Source: Streptomyces sp. Ag109_O5-10
GTDB lineage: Bacteria; Actinomycetota; Actinomycetes; Streptomycetales; Streptomycetaceae
Length of the DNA stretch: 64,000 nucleotides
Direction: 5' to 3'
Assembly (NCBI RefSeq): GCF_900105755.1
Contig: NZ_FNTQ01000001.1
Location: 1,860,001 to 1,924,000, forward strand
This document shows positions 24,717-37,194 of this stretch, piece by piece. Made by a program: the position numbers and the translations under genes. How positions within the stretch are numbered: the first letter of the stretch is position 1; each line of letters starts with the position of its first letter. The notes below the pieces were generated by a model. The model searched no databases, was not told where the DNA came from, and saw only the letters and a list, made by a program, of their open reading frames with translations.

Positions 24717-25454
24717 CTACCGGTGTTCGGGGTTCTCGTAGTCGCGGCGGCAGCCTGCGTCCCAGGCGGTGCGCTGGTTGCCGTAGGCGGGGATGCCGCC
24801 GAGGTCCTTCAGTGCCCGGGCCAGATGCAGCAGGTTCCAGGTCATGAAGGTGGTGTTGCGGTTGGTGAAGTCGTTCTCCGGGCCGCCCGAGCCGGGGTCG
24901 AGGTACGAGGGGCCGGGGCCCGCCTCGCCGATCCAACCGGCGTCCGCCTGGGGAGGGATGGTGTAACCCAGGTGCTGCAGGCTGTAGAGGACGTTCATGG
25001 CGCAGTGCTTGACGCCGTCCTCGTTCCCGGTGATCAGGCAGCCGCCGACGCGGCCGTAGTAGGCGTACTGACCTGCATCGTTGAGCAGGCTGGAGCAGGC
25101 GTAGAGGCGTTCGATCACCTGTTTCGTCACGGAGCTGTTGTCGCCGAGCCAGATGGGTCCTGCCAGGACGAGGATGTCGGACGCAAGGACCTGCTGGTAG
25201 AGGTCCGGCCAGGCGTCCGTCTCCCAGCCGTGCTCCCGCATGTCGGGCCACACGCCGGTGGCGATGTCGTGGTCCACGGCCCGGACGACGTCGACGTGCA
25301 CGCCCTGAGCGTCCATGATGGCGGTGCTGCGGTCGATCAGCCCCTGGGTATTGCTGGTCTCCGGCGAGCGCTTCAGGGTGCAGTTGATCACCAGAGCGCG
25401 CAGGTCGTCGTAGTGAGCCGGCGGTGCGTCGGTGGCGGGGGGCGAATCGGTCAC
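24717..25454 (-). CDS. flavodoxin-fold NAD(P)H-dependent FMN reductase-like protein
   Basis: A 245-residue protein. The flavodoxin-like fold shows LRALVINCTLKRSPETSNTQ (phosphate loop), SDILVLAGPIWLGDNSSVTK (FMN-contact loop) and YYGRVGGCLITGNEDGVKH. It resembles WrbA/NADPH-dependent FMN reductase relatives that reduce quinones or flavins. GTG 25454 is selected because GGGAGGA (25461-25467) lies at the right distance, and the frame upstream is shared with unrelated sequence. It is divergent from the acetolactate-synthase-like gene with about 200 nt between. A redox detoxification role is inferred from the fold. Confidence 0.85.
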   Translation of the reverse strand: MTDSPPATDAPPAHYDDLRALVINCTLKRSPETSNTQGLIDRSTAIMDAQGVHVDVVRAVDHDIATGVWPDMREHGWETDAWPDLYQQVLASDILVLAGPIWLGDNSSVTKQVIERLYACSSLLNDAGQYAYYGRVGGCLITGNEDGVKHCAMNVLYSLQHLGYTIPPQADAGWIGEAGPGPSYLDPGSGGPENDFTNRNTTFMTWNLLHLARALKDLGGIPAYGNQRTAWDAGCRRDYENPEHR

Positions 25455-25658
25455 ACAGTCCTCCCAGGGCCCTTTGCGCAGCACGATGATCCGCGGCGCG
25501 CGTCCACATCCGGCTCCAGCCTGCGGGCCGTCCTCGGCAACCGCCACCACAGCGCCGCCGAATGGCCCCGGCATGCTTGAGGCGCCGGAGTCCACACCGC
25601 CGCCTCGGTCGGCGGCGAATGAGTGGCCGGGGCAGGCGGGCGTGCCTACGTTCGGCTC

Positions 25659-27350
25659 ATGGGCACAGAAGGCGGGATCGAGCCGCGGAACACGGCGGTG
25701 GTGGAGGACGTCGCGCACCTGTTGGTGCGTTGTCTGCGGGCCGAGGGCGTGGAGTACGTCTTCGGGATCCCCGGCGAGGAGAACATCCGCTTCGTCGACG
25801 CGTTGAACGGCTCCGGGATCCGGTACATCCTGGTGCGCCACGAGCAGGCCGCCTCGTTCATGGCGGAGATCTACGGGCGGCTGACCGGCCGGGCCGGGGT
25901 GTGCTCGGCCACGCTGGGACCCGGTGCGATCAATCTGCTGCTCGGCACCGCGGACGCCATGACCAACAGCGCGCCGTTGGTGGCCCTGGCTGCGCAGGGG
26001 TCGCTGCGGCGTATCCACAAGGAGTCGCACCAGGTCATCGATCTGGTGTCGATGTTCGCCCCGGTCACCCAGTGGGCCGCCTGCGTCGCGTGTCCCGACG
26101 CGGTGCCGGAGATGACCCGCAAGGCGTTCAAGACCGCGCAGAGTGAACGCCCCGGTGCTGTGTTCCTGGCCGTGCCGGAGGACATCGAGGCCGAACGTCC
26201 CGCAGAGCCCCTCTCCCCCCTGCAGGTCGACACGGTCCGCGCCGACGCACCCTCCCCCACCCAGATCGCGCGGGCAGCCGAGGTGCTTGCCGCAGCCCGC
26301 CACCCCGTCGTACTGGCCGGCCACGGCGCAGCCAGGGCCCGGGCCTCGGCCGCCCTGGTACGGTTCGCCGAACGGCTGAACATCCCGGTAGCGACCACGT
26401 TCCACGGCAAGGGAGTCTTTCCCGACGACCACCCGAACGCCCTCGGTGCGGTCGGCTTCATGCGCCACGACTACGGCAACTTCGGTTTCGACGCGGCCGA
26501 CGCGCTGGTCTGCGTGGGCTACGAGATCCAGGAGTTCGACCCCGCCAAGATCAACCCGAACGGCGACAAACGAATCGTTCACCTGCACCGTTTCCCCGCC
26601 GAGGTGGACGCCCACTACCCGGTTGCCGTGGGCGTCGAAGGGGACCCGTCACAGGCGCTGGACGCACTCGTGGCGGCACTGCCCGAAGGGCTCACCTACG
26701 ACTCGGGCAGCAGCGAGAAGATCCGTACCCTGCTCGACGAGGAACTCCAGTACGGACGCGACAACGATGCGTTCCCCGTCGTGCCGCAGCGCGTGGTCAC
26801 CGATGTCCGCACCGCCCTGGATCGCCACGACATCGTCCTCGCCGACACCGGGGCCGGGAAGATGTGGATGTCCCGTCTGTACCCGACCTACGAACCGGAC
26901 ACCTGCCTGGTCTCCAACGGCCTGTCCACCATGGGGTTCGCGCTGCCGGGCGCCATCGCCGCCAAGCTCGCCCGGCCGGACCGGCGCGTCCTGGCGATGA
27001 TGGGCGACGGCTCCTTCCTGATGAACTCCCAGGAGCTGGAGACCGCCGTCCGTGAGCGCATCCCGCTGGTCGTCCTCGTCCTGGTGGACCAGGAATACGG
27101 CCTGATCACCTGGAAGATGGAACTCGAACTCGGCCGCCACAGCCACACCCGGTTCACCAACCCGGACCTGGTCGCCTACGCCGAAAGCTTCGGCGCACGC
27201 GGCTACGCCGTCGAGTCCGCCGGCCAACTGCTGCCCGTACTACGCCGCGCCCTCGACGACGACACGGTCTCCGTGATCGCCTGCCCCGTCGACTACTCCG
27301 AGAACCTGCGCCTGACCGACAGACTGGGAAGCCTCCACGGCCCGTTCTGA
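25659..27350 (+). CDS. acetolactate synthase-like thiamine diphosphate enzyme
   Basis: A 563-residue ThDP-dependent enzyme of the acetolactate synthase/acetohydroxyacid synthase catalytic-subunit family. The ThDP glutamate lies in VRHEQAASFMAEIYGR; the central domain is of FAD/DHS type (VLAGHGAARARASAALVRFA); the C-terminal ThDP motif is GDGSFLMNSQELETAVRERI (GDG...N). Length and motif order fit AlsS-like proteins. The start MGTEGGIEP (ATG 25659) is preferred over 25623 because the family domain starts soon after. No small regulatory subunit gene follows, which suggests a stand-alone catabolic or specialised enzyme rather than the ilvBN biosynthetic pair. Confidence 0.9.
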   Translation: MGTEGGIEPRNTAVVEDVAHLLVRCLRAEGVEYVFGIPGEENIRFVDALNGSGIRYILVRHEQAASFMAEIYGRLTGRAGVCSATLGPGAINLLLGTADAMTNSAPLVALAAQGSLRRIHKESHQVIDLVSMFAPVTQWAACVACPDAVPEMTRKAFKTAQSERPGAVFLAVPEDIEAERPAEPLSPLQVDTVRADAPSPTQIARAAEVLAAARHPVVLAGHGAARARASAALVRFAERLNIPVATTFHGKGVFPDDHPNALGAVGFMRHDYGNFGFDAADALVCVGYEIQEFDPAKINPNGDKRIVHLHRFPAEVDAHYPVAVGVEGDPSQALDALVAALPEGLTYDSGSSEKIRTLLDEELQYGRDNDAFPVVPQRVVTDVRTALDRHDIVLADTGAGKMWMSRLYPTYEPDTCLVSNGLSTMGFALPGAIAAKLARPDRRVLAMMGDGSFLMNSQELETAVRERIPLVVLVLVDQEYGLITWKMELELGRHSHTRFTNPDLVAYAESFGARGYAVESAGQLLPVLRRALDDDTVSVIACPVDYSENLRLTDRLGSLHGPF

Positions 27351-27738
27351 CACCCGGTCCGCCGCCCTGCAGCGGAGCGCGAATTCGTCCCCCCCGACAC
27401 CGGTGCGGCAGATGCCACCGCAGCCGTTCCCCGTCGCCAACGCCGACCTGCCCCACGTCGGCCTGGCCGTCCCCGCTGCTCCGACCACGGTCGTCGGTGC
27501 CAGGAGATCGAACGCCTGGTGACCCTGACCGACATCACGCCCAGCTCGCCACTCCTGGAACGGGCGGCAGACCCCCAACGCTCCACCTGGGCTCTCGATG
27601 AATGCCTCACCGGACGCGAAGGAGACCGCAACCCGGTCCTTGACCAGGGAGGGGCGTCCTACCCCTGGGCGACAGCCCGGCTGCCATCCGTCCCGGAGCG
27701 GTTCAAACGCGGTGAGCCTCATGTGCCGCCGGTTGCCC
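27351..27738. other. intergenic between convergent genes
   Basis: Plus-strand frames read ERLVTLTDITPSSPLLERAA and similar, but without a start or a recognisable family. No convincing terminator stem was found between the acetolactate-synthase-like gene and the response-regulator gene. Confidence 0.4.
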
Positions 27739-28440
27739 TCACGCCGAGCCAGTCGGTCCCTGACCGTGAGCCTCCGGTCCCCCGACGGTCACCAGTCCGG
27801 TCTCGTAGGCGATGACCACGAGTTGGGCCCGGTCTCGTGCGGCGAGTTTGGTCATGACGCGGCTGACGTGGGTCTTGACGGTGAGCGGACTGAGGAAGAG
27901 GACGCCGGCGATCTCGTCGTTGGACCGGCCGCGGCCGACCAGGGCCAGGACTTCACGCTCTCGTTCCGTGAGCCGGTCGATCCGGTAGTCCGCCGCGTGG
28001 GACTCCGGGTGGCCTTTGGCGGCGATGTCGGCGATGAGCCGACGGGTGATGCCGGGGGACAACAGGGCGTCGCCACGGGCGACGATCCGCACGGCCTGGA
28101 TCAGCTCTTCGGGCTCGGTGTCCTTGACGACGAAACCGGAGGCGCCTGAGCGGATTGCCTCGTAGACGTAGTGGTCGGACTCGAAGGTGGTCAGGATCAG
28201 TACGCGCACTCCAGCCAGATCCTCGTTGTCGGCGATGCGCCGGGTGGCTTCCAGTCCGTCGACTTCCGGCATGCGGATGTCCATGAGGACGACGTCGGCG
28301 CGGGTGGTCACGGCCAGGCTGACAGCCTGCTCACCGTTGGTCGCTTCTCCGACGACGGCAATGTCGTCGGTGTGTTCGAGCAGCGCGCGAAAGCCGGCGC
28401 GGATGAGTGCCTGGTCGTCTGCCAGCAGGACGCGGATCAC
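27739..28440 (-). CDS. NarL/LuxR-type response regulator
   Basis: A 233-residue response regulator. The receiver domain has the acidic pocket DDQ and the phospho-acceptor in DVVLMDIRMPEVDG; a LuxR-type helix-turn-helix follows at about residues 155-215 (LTEREREVLALVGRGRSNDE, IAGVLFLSPLTVKTHVSRVM). Its GTG start overlaps the kinase stop (GTGA, 28437-28440), so the pair is translationally coupled. The C-terminal extension (GGPEAHGQGPTGSA) is unusual. The target genes are unknown; the truncated multicopper-oxidase gene next to the kinase is not necessarily a native neighbour. Confidence 0.95.
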   Translation of the reverse strand: MIRVLLADDQALIRAGFRALLEHTDDIAVVGEATNGEQAVSLAVTTRADVVLMDIRMPEVDGLEATRRIADNEDLAGVRVLILTTFESDHYVYEAIRSGASGFVVKDTEPEELIQAVRIVARGDALLSPGITRRLIADIAAKGHPESHAADYRIDRLTEREREVLALVGRGRSNDEIAGVLFLSPLTVKTHVSRVMTKLAARDRAQLVVIAYETGLVTVGGPEAHGQGPTGSA

Positions 28441-29537
28441 GACCCGGGCTCCAGGGGGAGGAGGACATTGACTTCGAACCCGCCGTTACCGGCCGGACCG
28501 GCGCTGAGCGACCCTCCAGCCGCTGCCGCCCGCTCACGCATGCCGATCAGGCCGTGTCCGGCGGACGGGGAGACGGCCGAGGACCCTCGCCCGGTGTCCG
28601 TGATGCACAGACGCACATCGCTGCGGTGGTAGGAGATGCGGACGATGGCGGTGGCCGGTCCGGCGTGACGAATCGCGTTGGTCAGTGATTCCTGGACGAT
28701 GCGGTAGGCAGCCAGATCGACGGCGGGCGCCAGGGGGCGGGGGTGGCCGGTGGAGACGACTCTGGTCGGCAGCCCGGCCGCGCTGACCCCGGCGACCAGG
28801 GTGTCGAGGCGGGCCAGTCCCGGCTGGGGCTGATTCGATTCGGGGTCGTCGGCCTGACGGAGGACGGCCAGTATCGCTCTCAGCTCGCGCAGGCCGTCCT
28901 TGCTGGCGGTCTTGATGGCCCGCAGCGCCTCGGCCGCGGTAGGGGGCAGGTCGCTGGTGACATAAGAGGCGACGCCGGCCTGCACGTTGATGGTCGACAT
29001 CGTGTGGGCGACCACGTCGTGGAGCTCGCGGGCGATGCGCAGTCGCTCGGCGTCGACGGTGCGGCGGATCTCCTCTTCCTGGGTGCGCGCGACCAGCTCC
29101 GAGCGGGCTCGGAGCGCGGCGAGGTAGTCACGGCGGTTTGCGCTCGCTATCCCGCCGAGCACGGCCACGACGACGAGCGCGCACAGCGCTGTGTCGCTGC
29201 CCCCGAAGCTGTTGAAGGGGCTGACGACGGTGATCGTGCCCAGCGTGAGGAGTGTGACGGCCCCCAGGGCGACCGACTGGCGCACCGGTACCGTCAGGGC
29301 CACGGCGTAGAGCGCGATGGGCGGTATGACCAGTGCCGCGTTACCGACATAGCCGAGAGCGTTGAAGGCGAGCACACCGGCGAGCGAGGCAACCAGCACG
29401 GCCCGCGGACGGCGGCGCCTCCAGACCAGCCCCAGCCCCGCCCCGGCCACCAGCAGATAGGCCCAGACAGGGGCAGGAGTGACGGTATGCCCGGCTATGG
29501 CCCGCAGGGCCTGACGAGAGGGGTTGCCCGTGCCCAC
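28437..29537 (-). CDS. HisKA_3-type sensor histidine kinase, N-terminally truncated
   Basis: A 366-residue kinase. Visible parts: membrane helices from about residue 25 to 135 (VWAYLLVAGAGLGLV, VLVASLAGVLAFNALGYVG), the phospho-acceptor box RIARELHDVVAHTMSTINVQ, the N box ESLTNAIRHA and the G box SAGHGLIGMRERAAAAGG. The open frame starts at GTG 29537, inside the start of the divergent multicopper oxidase gene. Family members usually have extra hydrophobic residues before PVWAYLLVAG, so the first helix is probably missing because of a break near 29520. The kinase core is intact, so partial function is possible. Confidence 0.8.
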   Translation of the reverse strand: MGTGNPSRQALRAIAGHTVTPAPVWAYLLVAGAGLGLVWRRRRPRAVLVASLAGVLAFNALGYVGNAALVIPPIALYAVALTVPVRQSVALGAVTLLTLGTITVVSPFNSFGGSDTALCALVVVAVLGGIASANRRDYLAALRARSELVARTQEEEIRRTVDAERLRIARELHDVVAHTMSTINVQAGVASYVTSDLPPTAAEALRAIKTASKDGLRELRAILAVLRQADDPESNQPQPGLARLDTLVAGVSAAGLPTRVVSTGHPRPLAPAVDLAAYRIVQESLTNAIRHAGPATAIVRISYHRSDVRLCITDTGRGSSAVSPSAGHGLIGMRERAAAAGGSLSAGPAGNGGFEVNVLLPLEPGS

Positions 29538-30735
29538 CGTCGTCCACCTCCACGGCGGTACGGCCCCCTACGACAGCGACGGCTACCCGACCGACTTCGT
29601 TCTGCCGGCGGAGTCCTACGGCACCTTCCCCACCATGCCCGCCATGCCGGGCATGCCCGCCATGAACGACCCCGACGCCCACGTCAGCACGATCCGGCGC
29701 GACTACGCCTATCCGCCGCAACCCCAGGCCGGAACGCTGTGGTACCACGACCACCGCATGGCCTTCACCGGCGCCAGCGTCTACCGCGGTCTGGCCGGGT
29801 TCCACCTGGCGCACGGCACCGAGGAACAGGCCCTGCCACTTCCGCGAGGCGCCCGCGACGTCCCTCTGATGATCGCCGACCGCGCCTTCGCCGCAAACGG
29901 CTCCTTCCTGTACCCGGCGCTGGACCCCACCATGCGCACGACCCCCGGGGTCGACAAGCCCTCGGTCAACGGCGTCATGGGAGACGTGATCCTCGTCAAC
30001 GGAGCTCCGTGGCCCGTGATGAAAGTCGACACCGCCCGCTACCGCTTCAGAATCCTGAACGCGTCCAACGCCCGCACCTATCAGCTCGCACTCCAGGGCA
30101 CGACCCAGCGGTTCACCCAGATCGGGACCGACCACGGACTGCTGCCGGCACCACTCCCCCAGGACACGGTCGTGATCGCCCCGGCCGAGCGCTTCGACGT
30201 GGTCATCGACTTCAGCCGACACAAGGTCGGCGACGAGATCACCCTGGCCAACCGGCTCGGATCCAACTCCACCGCCGCCGTCATGCGGTTCCTCGTCGCA
30301 CGCGCGACCGAGGACGGCAGCAGCATCCCGTCCACCTTGTCGAAGACCGCCGCCATCACCACCACCGGCTCCATGACCCAGCGCACCATGAAGTTCACCC
30401 GGGGCCATCAGGGCCAATGGCTGATCAACAAACAGGCCTTCGACCCGTCCGTCTCACAGGCCGACGTACCCGCGGGCAGCACCGAACTGTGGACGATCCT
30501 CTCGGACTTCCACCACCCGTTCCACATCCACAACGCGACCTTCCAGGTCATGGCCCGCGACGGCAGAGCCCCTGGACCCTACGACCAGGGCTGGAAGGAC
30601 ACCGTCTTCGTCAACAAGGGCGAAAAAGTCCTGCTCGCCATCCGGTTCAGCGACCTCAAGGGCCGCTTCGTCTTCCACTGCCACAACCTCGAACACGAGG
30701 ACATGGCAATGATGGCTACCTTCCGCATCACCTGA
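29524..30735 (+). CDS. multicopper oxidase lacking its N-terminus
   Basis: A 403-residue frame starting with TTG 29524 (LPVPTVVHLHGG). All four copper motifs are present: HLHGG, WYHDH, HPFHIH and HCHNLEHEDMAMM. Family members (CotA/laccase or bilirubin-oxidase-like, three cupredoxin domains) normally carry a signal peptide and about 100 residues before HLHGG; those are absent here, and a TGA at 29512-29514 closes the frame directly upstream. No ribosome binding site is visible. Without export signal and the first strands of domain 1 it is unlikely to be a functional secreted oxidase. The break coincides with that in the divergent kinase gene. Confidence 0.75.
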   Translation: MPVPTVVHLHGGTAPYDSDGYPTDFVLPAESYGTFPTMPAMPGMPAMNDPDAHVSTIRRDYAYPPQPQAGTLWYHDHRMAFTGASVYRGLAGFHLAHGTEEQALPLPRGARDVPLMIADRAFAANGSFLYPALDPTMRTTPGVDKPSVNGVMGDVILVNGAPWPVMKVDTARYRFRILNASNARTYQLALQGTTQRFTQIGTDHGLLPAPLPQDTVVIAPAERFDVVIDFSRHKVGDEITLANRLGSNSTAAVMRFLVARATEDGSSIPSTLSKTAAITTTGSMTQRTMKFTRGHQGQWLINKQAFDPSVSQADVPAGSTELWTILSDFHHPFHIHNATFQVMARDGRAPGPYDQGWKDTVFVNKGEKVLLAIRFSDLKGRFVFHCHNLEHEDMAMMATFRIT

Positions 30736-30927
30736 CCACCACCGATGCCGGCGCCCTTTCCTGCCGCTTCAGCGCCCGTCTCCCTCCCCACGAGAGGGGT
30801 ATCAACCACAGGTTGTTTCCACGAGAGACGGCCTCGGGGGCGTGAGGATGCGGTGAGAGCCGACGTACGTTCCGATCGGGGAGCGCTCGCGTCCCCCGGT
30901 CACCGGGAAATCGCGATGCGGCAAAGG

Positions 30928-30963
30928 CGACGGCCGGCCCCGTCTGGGTGAGGCCGGCCGTCG
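30928..30963 (-). terminator. terminator hairpin of the GH62 gene
   Basis: CGACGGCCGGCC and GGCCGGCCGTCG form a perfect 12-bp inverted repeat with a 12-nt loop, 19 nt after the stop codon of the GH62 gene on the minus strand. CTTTGCC follows on the transcribed strand. The strength and position fit a rho-independent-type Streptomyces terminator. Confidence 0.75.
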
Positions 30964-30982
30964 GCGAGGTACGCGGGCCGGT

Positions 30983-32518
<1,536 letters not shown>

Positions 32519-32623
32519 TCAGGATGTTCGTCATGTCGAACAAGGGTCGAAGCGTCGAGCAGCCTGAATAATAAGGAACCGGTGAACGGCGTCAATAGCT
32601 CTCGCAGGTATCGCCGACAACTC

Positions 32624-32853
32624 CGAAACATTCGCGCCATCGCATCCGACGAGCGCGCTCCACAGCGTCGACTGGTCGGCTCGCAGGCCCGGCTTGACCC
32701 CGGAACCGAGTAATGTGCGGATGATGCGGACGCTCGGTCGAACCTGCCTCTACCGTCCATGACATCGAAATTTCGCACGCCACCGACGCCGACACCCGGG
32801 GCCATCGTCCATTGCCCGATAAGCGAAAGTTTCGTTCGGCAATCGGAAATTTC
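32624..32853. promoter_or_regulatory. cluster of GAAA-TTTC palindromes (xylan-response-like operators)
   Basis: Three palindromes lie close together: CGAAATTTCG (32766-32775), CGAAAGTTTCG (32824-32834) and GAAATTTC (32846-32853); a one-mismatch copy, CGAAACATTCG, is at 32624-32634. Palindromes of the form CGAAAnTTTCG are known upstream of xylanolytic genes in streptomycetes, where they bind LacI-type repressors. They sit in the 934-bp space between the divergent GH62 and xylanase genes. The rest of 32411-33344 holds no gene. Confidence 0.7.
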
Positions 32854-32906
32854 TTCGGCGGAGAGTATTGACGATCCACGGTCACGCCTCAATCATCCGT
32901 GTCTGA

Positions 32907-34778
<1,872 letters not shown>

Positions 34779-34798
34779 GGGGGCCTGCCACAAACTAA

Positions 34799-34835
34799 GG
34801 GGGAAGCCGTGACAGCCCACGGTGCGGCTTTCCCC
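34799..34835 (+). terminator. terminator hairpin after the xylanase gene
   Basis: GGGGGAAGCCG (34799-34809) pairs with CGGCTTTCCCC (34825-34835) with one small bulge, 20 nt after the xylanase stop codon. It is the expected transcription stop for the xylanase gene. Confidence 0.7.
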
Positions 34836-34923
34836 GCCCCTCCGCAAGGAGACATCGTCGATGGTCCCGGGTCGCCGCCGTGGTGGCGGCGACCTCGCGA
34901 CGAACTGATGCGGTGGTTCCGGT

Positions 34924-36396
34924 CTACGACAGCGGGGCCCGGTTGCGTTCCCCCGCAACGGTGGCCGGCGCCACCAGGGGAAGATGCGCTCGCAGAGTGG
35001 TACCTCTCCCCTTGGGGCTGTGCAGGTCGAACATCCCGCCGAGGGCCCTTACCCGGTCGGTGAGGCCGACCAGCCCCGAGCCGGTCCCCGTGTCGGCGCC
35101 TCCGACACCGTCGTCGCGAACGGACAGGCGCAGGACGCCTTGGCCGGTCCTCGCACAGACGTGGACGCAGGAGGCGTGGGCATGCTTCGAGGTGTTGGTC
35201 AGCGCTTCGGAGACGACGTAGTAGGCCGCCACCTCGACGGGCTCGGGCAGCCCTCGTGGAACGTCCACGTCGAGTTCCACCGGCACCGGTGAGCGACGGG
35301 CCAGAGCCCTGAGCGCGGCGGCCAGACCTCCATGGGTGAGGACCGCCGGATGAATGCCGCGGGAGAGCTCGTGCAGGTCGTCCAGTACCCCTTTCAGGGA
35401 GTCGGCGGCCCGGGAGATCCTGGCCCGCAGTTCCTGTTGTTCCGCGGGGACCGTGCTCTGGGCCACCTGCATTTCCAGCAGAAGGGCCACCAGCCGCTGC
35501 TGGGTGCCGTCGTGCAGATCACGTTCGATGCTGCGCCGCGCCCGGTCGGTGGCCGCGAGGATCCTGGCCCGAGAGGTGGACAGTTCCGCATGACCCTGCT
35601 CCAGCGAGTCGGCCATGCGATTGAAGCTGCGCTCCAGGAGCCCGATCTCGCCGATCGCCGTCTCCGGTGTGCGGGCGGTCAGGTCCCCGTTGGCGAGCTG
35701 GTCGGCCATGGCGGCAGTCCGGCGTACGGGACGCACGATGGCCCTGATGACGTAGCCTGCGACTCCGATGGTGGTCACCACAAATCCCGTCAGACCGGCG
35801 ATGGTGGCGGCGACAGCCTGGTCGGTGGGCGTCGCGGCATGTGCCTCCCTTTCCTTGGCCATGGTCTGCTCGCCGGCCACGAGGTCGTGAAGCCCGTCCA
35901 GAATCACCTGGAAACGGCGGTTGTCCTCTCCGTTCAGGACGGACCGCTCTCTCGGGGAAAGCCCGTGCCCCGTGGCGTTCGCCAAAGACGTGGAGGAATC
36001 CTTGATGTATGCGCTGCACATGTTCTGGATCCACTCCGCTCGGGCCAGCTCTCCAGGGCTGTGTGCGGTCAGACTCTTCAGCTTGTCGGCCTCCTTGGGG
36101 AAGGCGGCCACGGAATTCTGCCAGCGCTTGACGTACTGCGGCTGTCCGGTCAGGGCATAGCCGTGCAAGTCCGTATCGAAGGCGAGCACCTGTTGCTCTT
36201 CCTGGTTCGCCACTATGCGCACCTCTTCTGAGTTCTGTGCAAGCTGGTGGACGGCGCGCAGGTCGACAGCCGAGTGCAACAGGATGGCGAAGGCTATGCC
36301 GATGGGGAGCACGAGGAGGCTGCTGGCGACGATCAAACGGCGTACGACGCCTCTGACCCCGCCAGTTCTCCGGGTTCGAGAGGCGAGCAGATGCAC
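34924..36396 (-). CDS. CHASE3-HAMP histidine kinase (HisKA_3)
   Basis: A 490-residue membrane sensor kinase. Membrane helix 1 (about 20-42, LIVASSLLVLPIGIAFAILL), an extracytoplasmic CHASE3-like helical domain (about 50-185, EEQQVLAFDTDLHGYALTGQ), helix 2 (about 196-216, VAATIAGLTGFVVTTIGVAG), HAMP (about 215-270), phospho-acceptor box RRSIERDLHDGTQQRLVALL, N box SEALTNTSKHA and G box GSGLVGLTDRVRALGG. CHASE3 domains sense unknown extracellular signals. It is divergent from its likely partner regulator at 36541, with 144 nt between start codons. Confidence 0.93.
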   Translation of the reverse strand: MHLLASRTRRTGGVRGVVRRLIVASSLLVLPIGIAFAILLHSAVDLRAVHQLAQNSEEVRIVANQEEQQVLAFDTDLHGYALTGQPQYVKRWQNSVAAFPKEADKLKSLTAHSPGELARAEWIQNMCSAYIKDSSTSLANATGHGLSPRERSVLNGEDNRRFQVILDGLHDLVAGEQTMAKEREAHAATPTDQAVAATIAGLTGFVVTTIGVAGYVIRAIVRPVRRTAAMADQLANGDLTARTPETAIGEIGLLERSFNRMADSLEQGHAELSTSRARILAATDRARRSIERDLHDGTQQRLVALLLEMQVAQSTVPAEQQELRARISRAADSLKGVLDDLHELSRGIHPAVLTHGGLAAALRALARRSPVPVELDVDVPRGLPEPVEVAAYYVVSEALTNTSKHAHASCVHVCARTGQGVLRLSVRDDGVGGADTGTGSGLVGLTDRVRALGGMFDLHSPKGRGTTLRAHLPLVAPATVAGERNRAPLS

Positions 36397-36540
36397 GGGT
36401 ACCTCCCTGTCGGTGAGACAGGTTCTGCGTGAAGCTCCTACAGCGTGCTCGCTGGACGAGGCTCAAGGACAATGTTGGACATGAGGTCAGGAAGCTCGGG
36501 GTCCGGCGTCGGCGGCCGGCCGAGCGAGGGCGGACCGGCC

Positions 36541-37194
36541 ATGACGCACCTGCGCATCGTCCTCGCCGAGGACGACGTCCTCCTTCGCGAGGGTCTGGCC
36601 AGCCTGCTGCAGCGTGCGGGCTGCACGGTGCTGGGGAAGGCCGCCGACGCCGTCCAGTTGCTCGACCTGGTACGGAGAGTCACGCCGGACCTGGTGATAC
36701 TGGACATCCGGATGCCGCCCGGACAGGCGACCGAAGGTCTGGACGCGGCGCGCACCATCCGGCAGGAATTCCCTGACATGGGCATTTTGGTCCTCTCGGC
36801 GTATGTCGAGGTGGAGAGCGCGTTGGAACTCCTGGACCGCGGGCACAGCATCGGTTACCTGCTCAAGAGCCGTGTAAGTGACGTCCAGGATTTCCTGGAA
36901 GCGATGCAGCGGATCGCCAGGGGCGGGTCGGCGCTGGATCCCGCCCTGGTGCAGGAACTGGTGTCCGCCCGCCGTAGGGAGGATCCGCTGGCCGCACTCA
37001 GTACGCGGGAACGCGAGGTGCTCGCGTTGATGGCCGAGGGCCGCTCCAATGCCGGCATCGCCCGCCGGTTGTGGGTCACCGAAGGAACGGTGGAGAAGCA
37101 TGTACGCAATATCCTGGCGAAGCTGAACCTTCCGGAGACCGAGGACGACCACCGTCGTGTGCGGGCGGTCATCACCTTTCTGGAGGCCAGATGA
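36541..37194 (+). CDS. NarL/LuxR-type response regulator
   Basis: A 217-residue regulator. The receiver has LAEDD and the acceptor region DLVILDIRMPPGQATEG; the LuxR-type helix-turn-helix is at about 145-205 (LSTREREVLALMAEGRSNAG, VTEGTVEKHVRNILAKLNLP). ATG 36541 is chosen over the upstream ATG 36445 because the receiver begins at once. It is divergent from the CHASE3 kinase and probably its partner. Its last 23 bp overlap the 3' end of the convergent orphan receiver gene. Confidence 0.93.
   Translation: MTHLRIVLAEDDVLLREGLASLLQRAGCTVLGKAADAVQLLDLVRRVTPDLVILDIRMPPGQATEGLDAARTIRQEFPDMGILVLSAYVEVESALELLDRGHSIGYLLKSRVSDVQDFLEAMQRIARGGSALDPALVQELVSARRREDPLAALSTREREVLALMAEGRSNAGIARRLWVTEGTVEKHVRNILAKLNLPETEDDHRRVRAVITFLEAR

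Noticed and set aside
29524..29537. Possible native 14-bp overlap of divergent genes.
   Set aside because: Both proteins lack their expected N-termini, so a deletion junction explains the overlap better than a native arrangement.
28743..30845. A 700-codon plus-strand frame through the histidine kinase and multicopper oxidase.
   Set aside because: The kinase is clearly on the minus strand and the oxidase in a different plus frame; this frame has no recognisable protein features.
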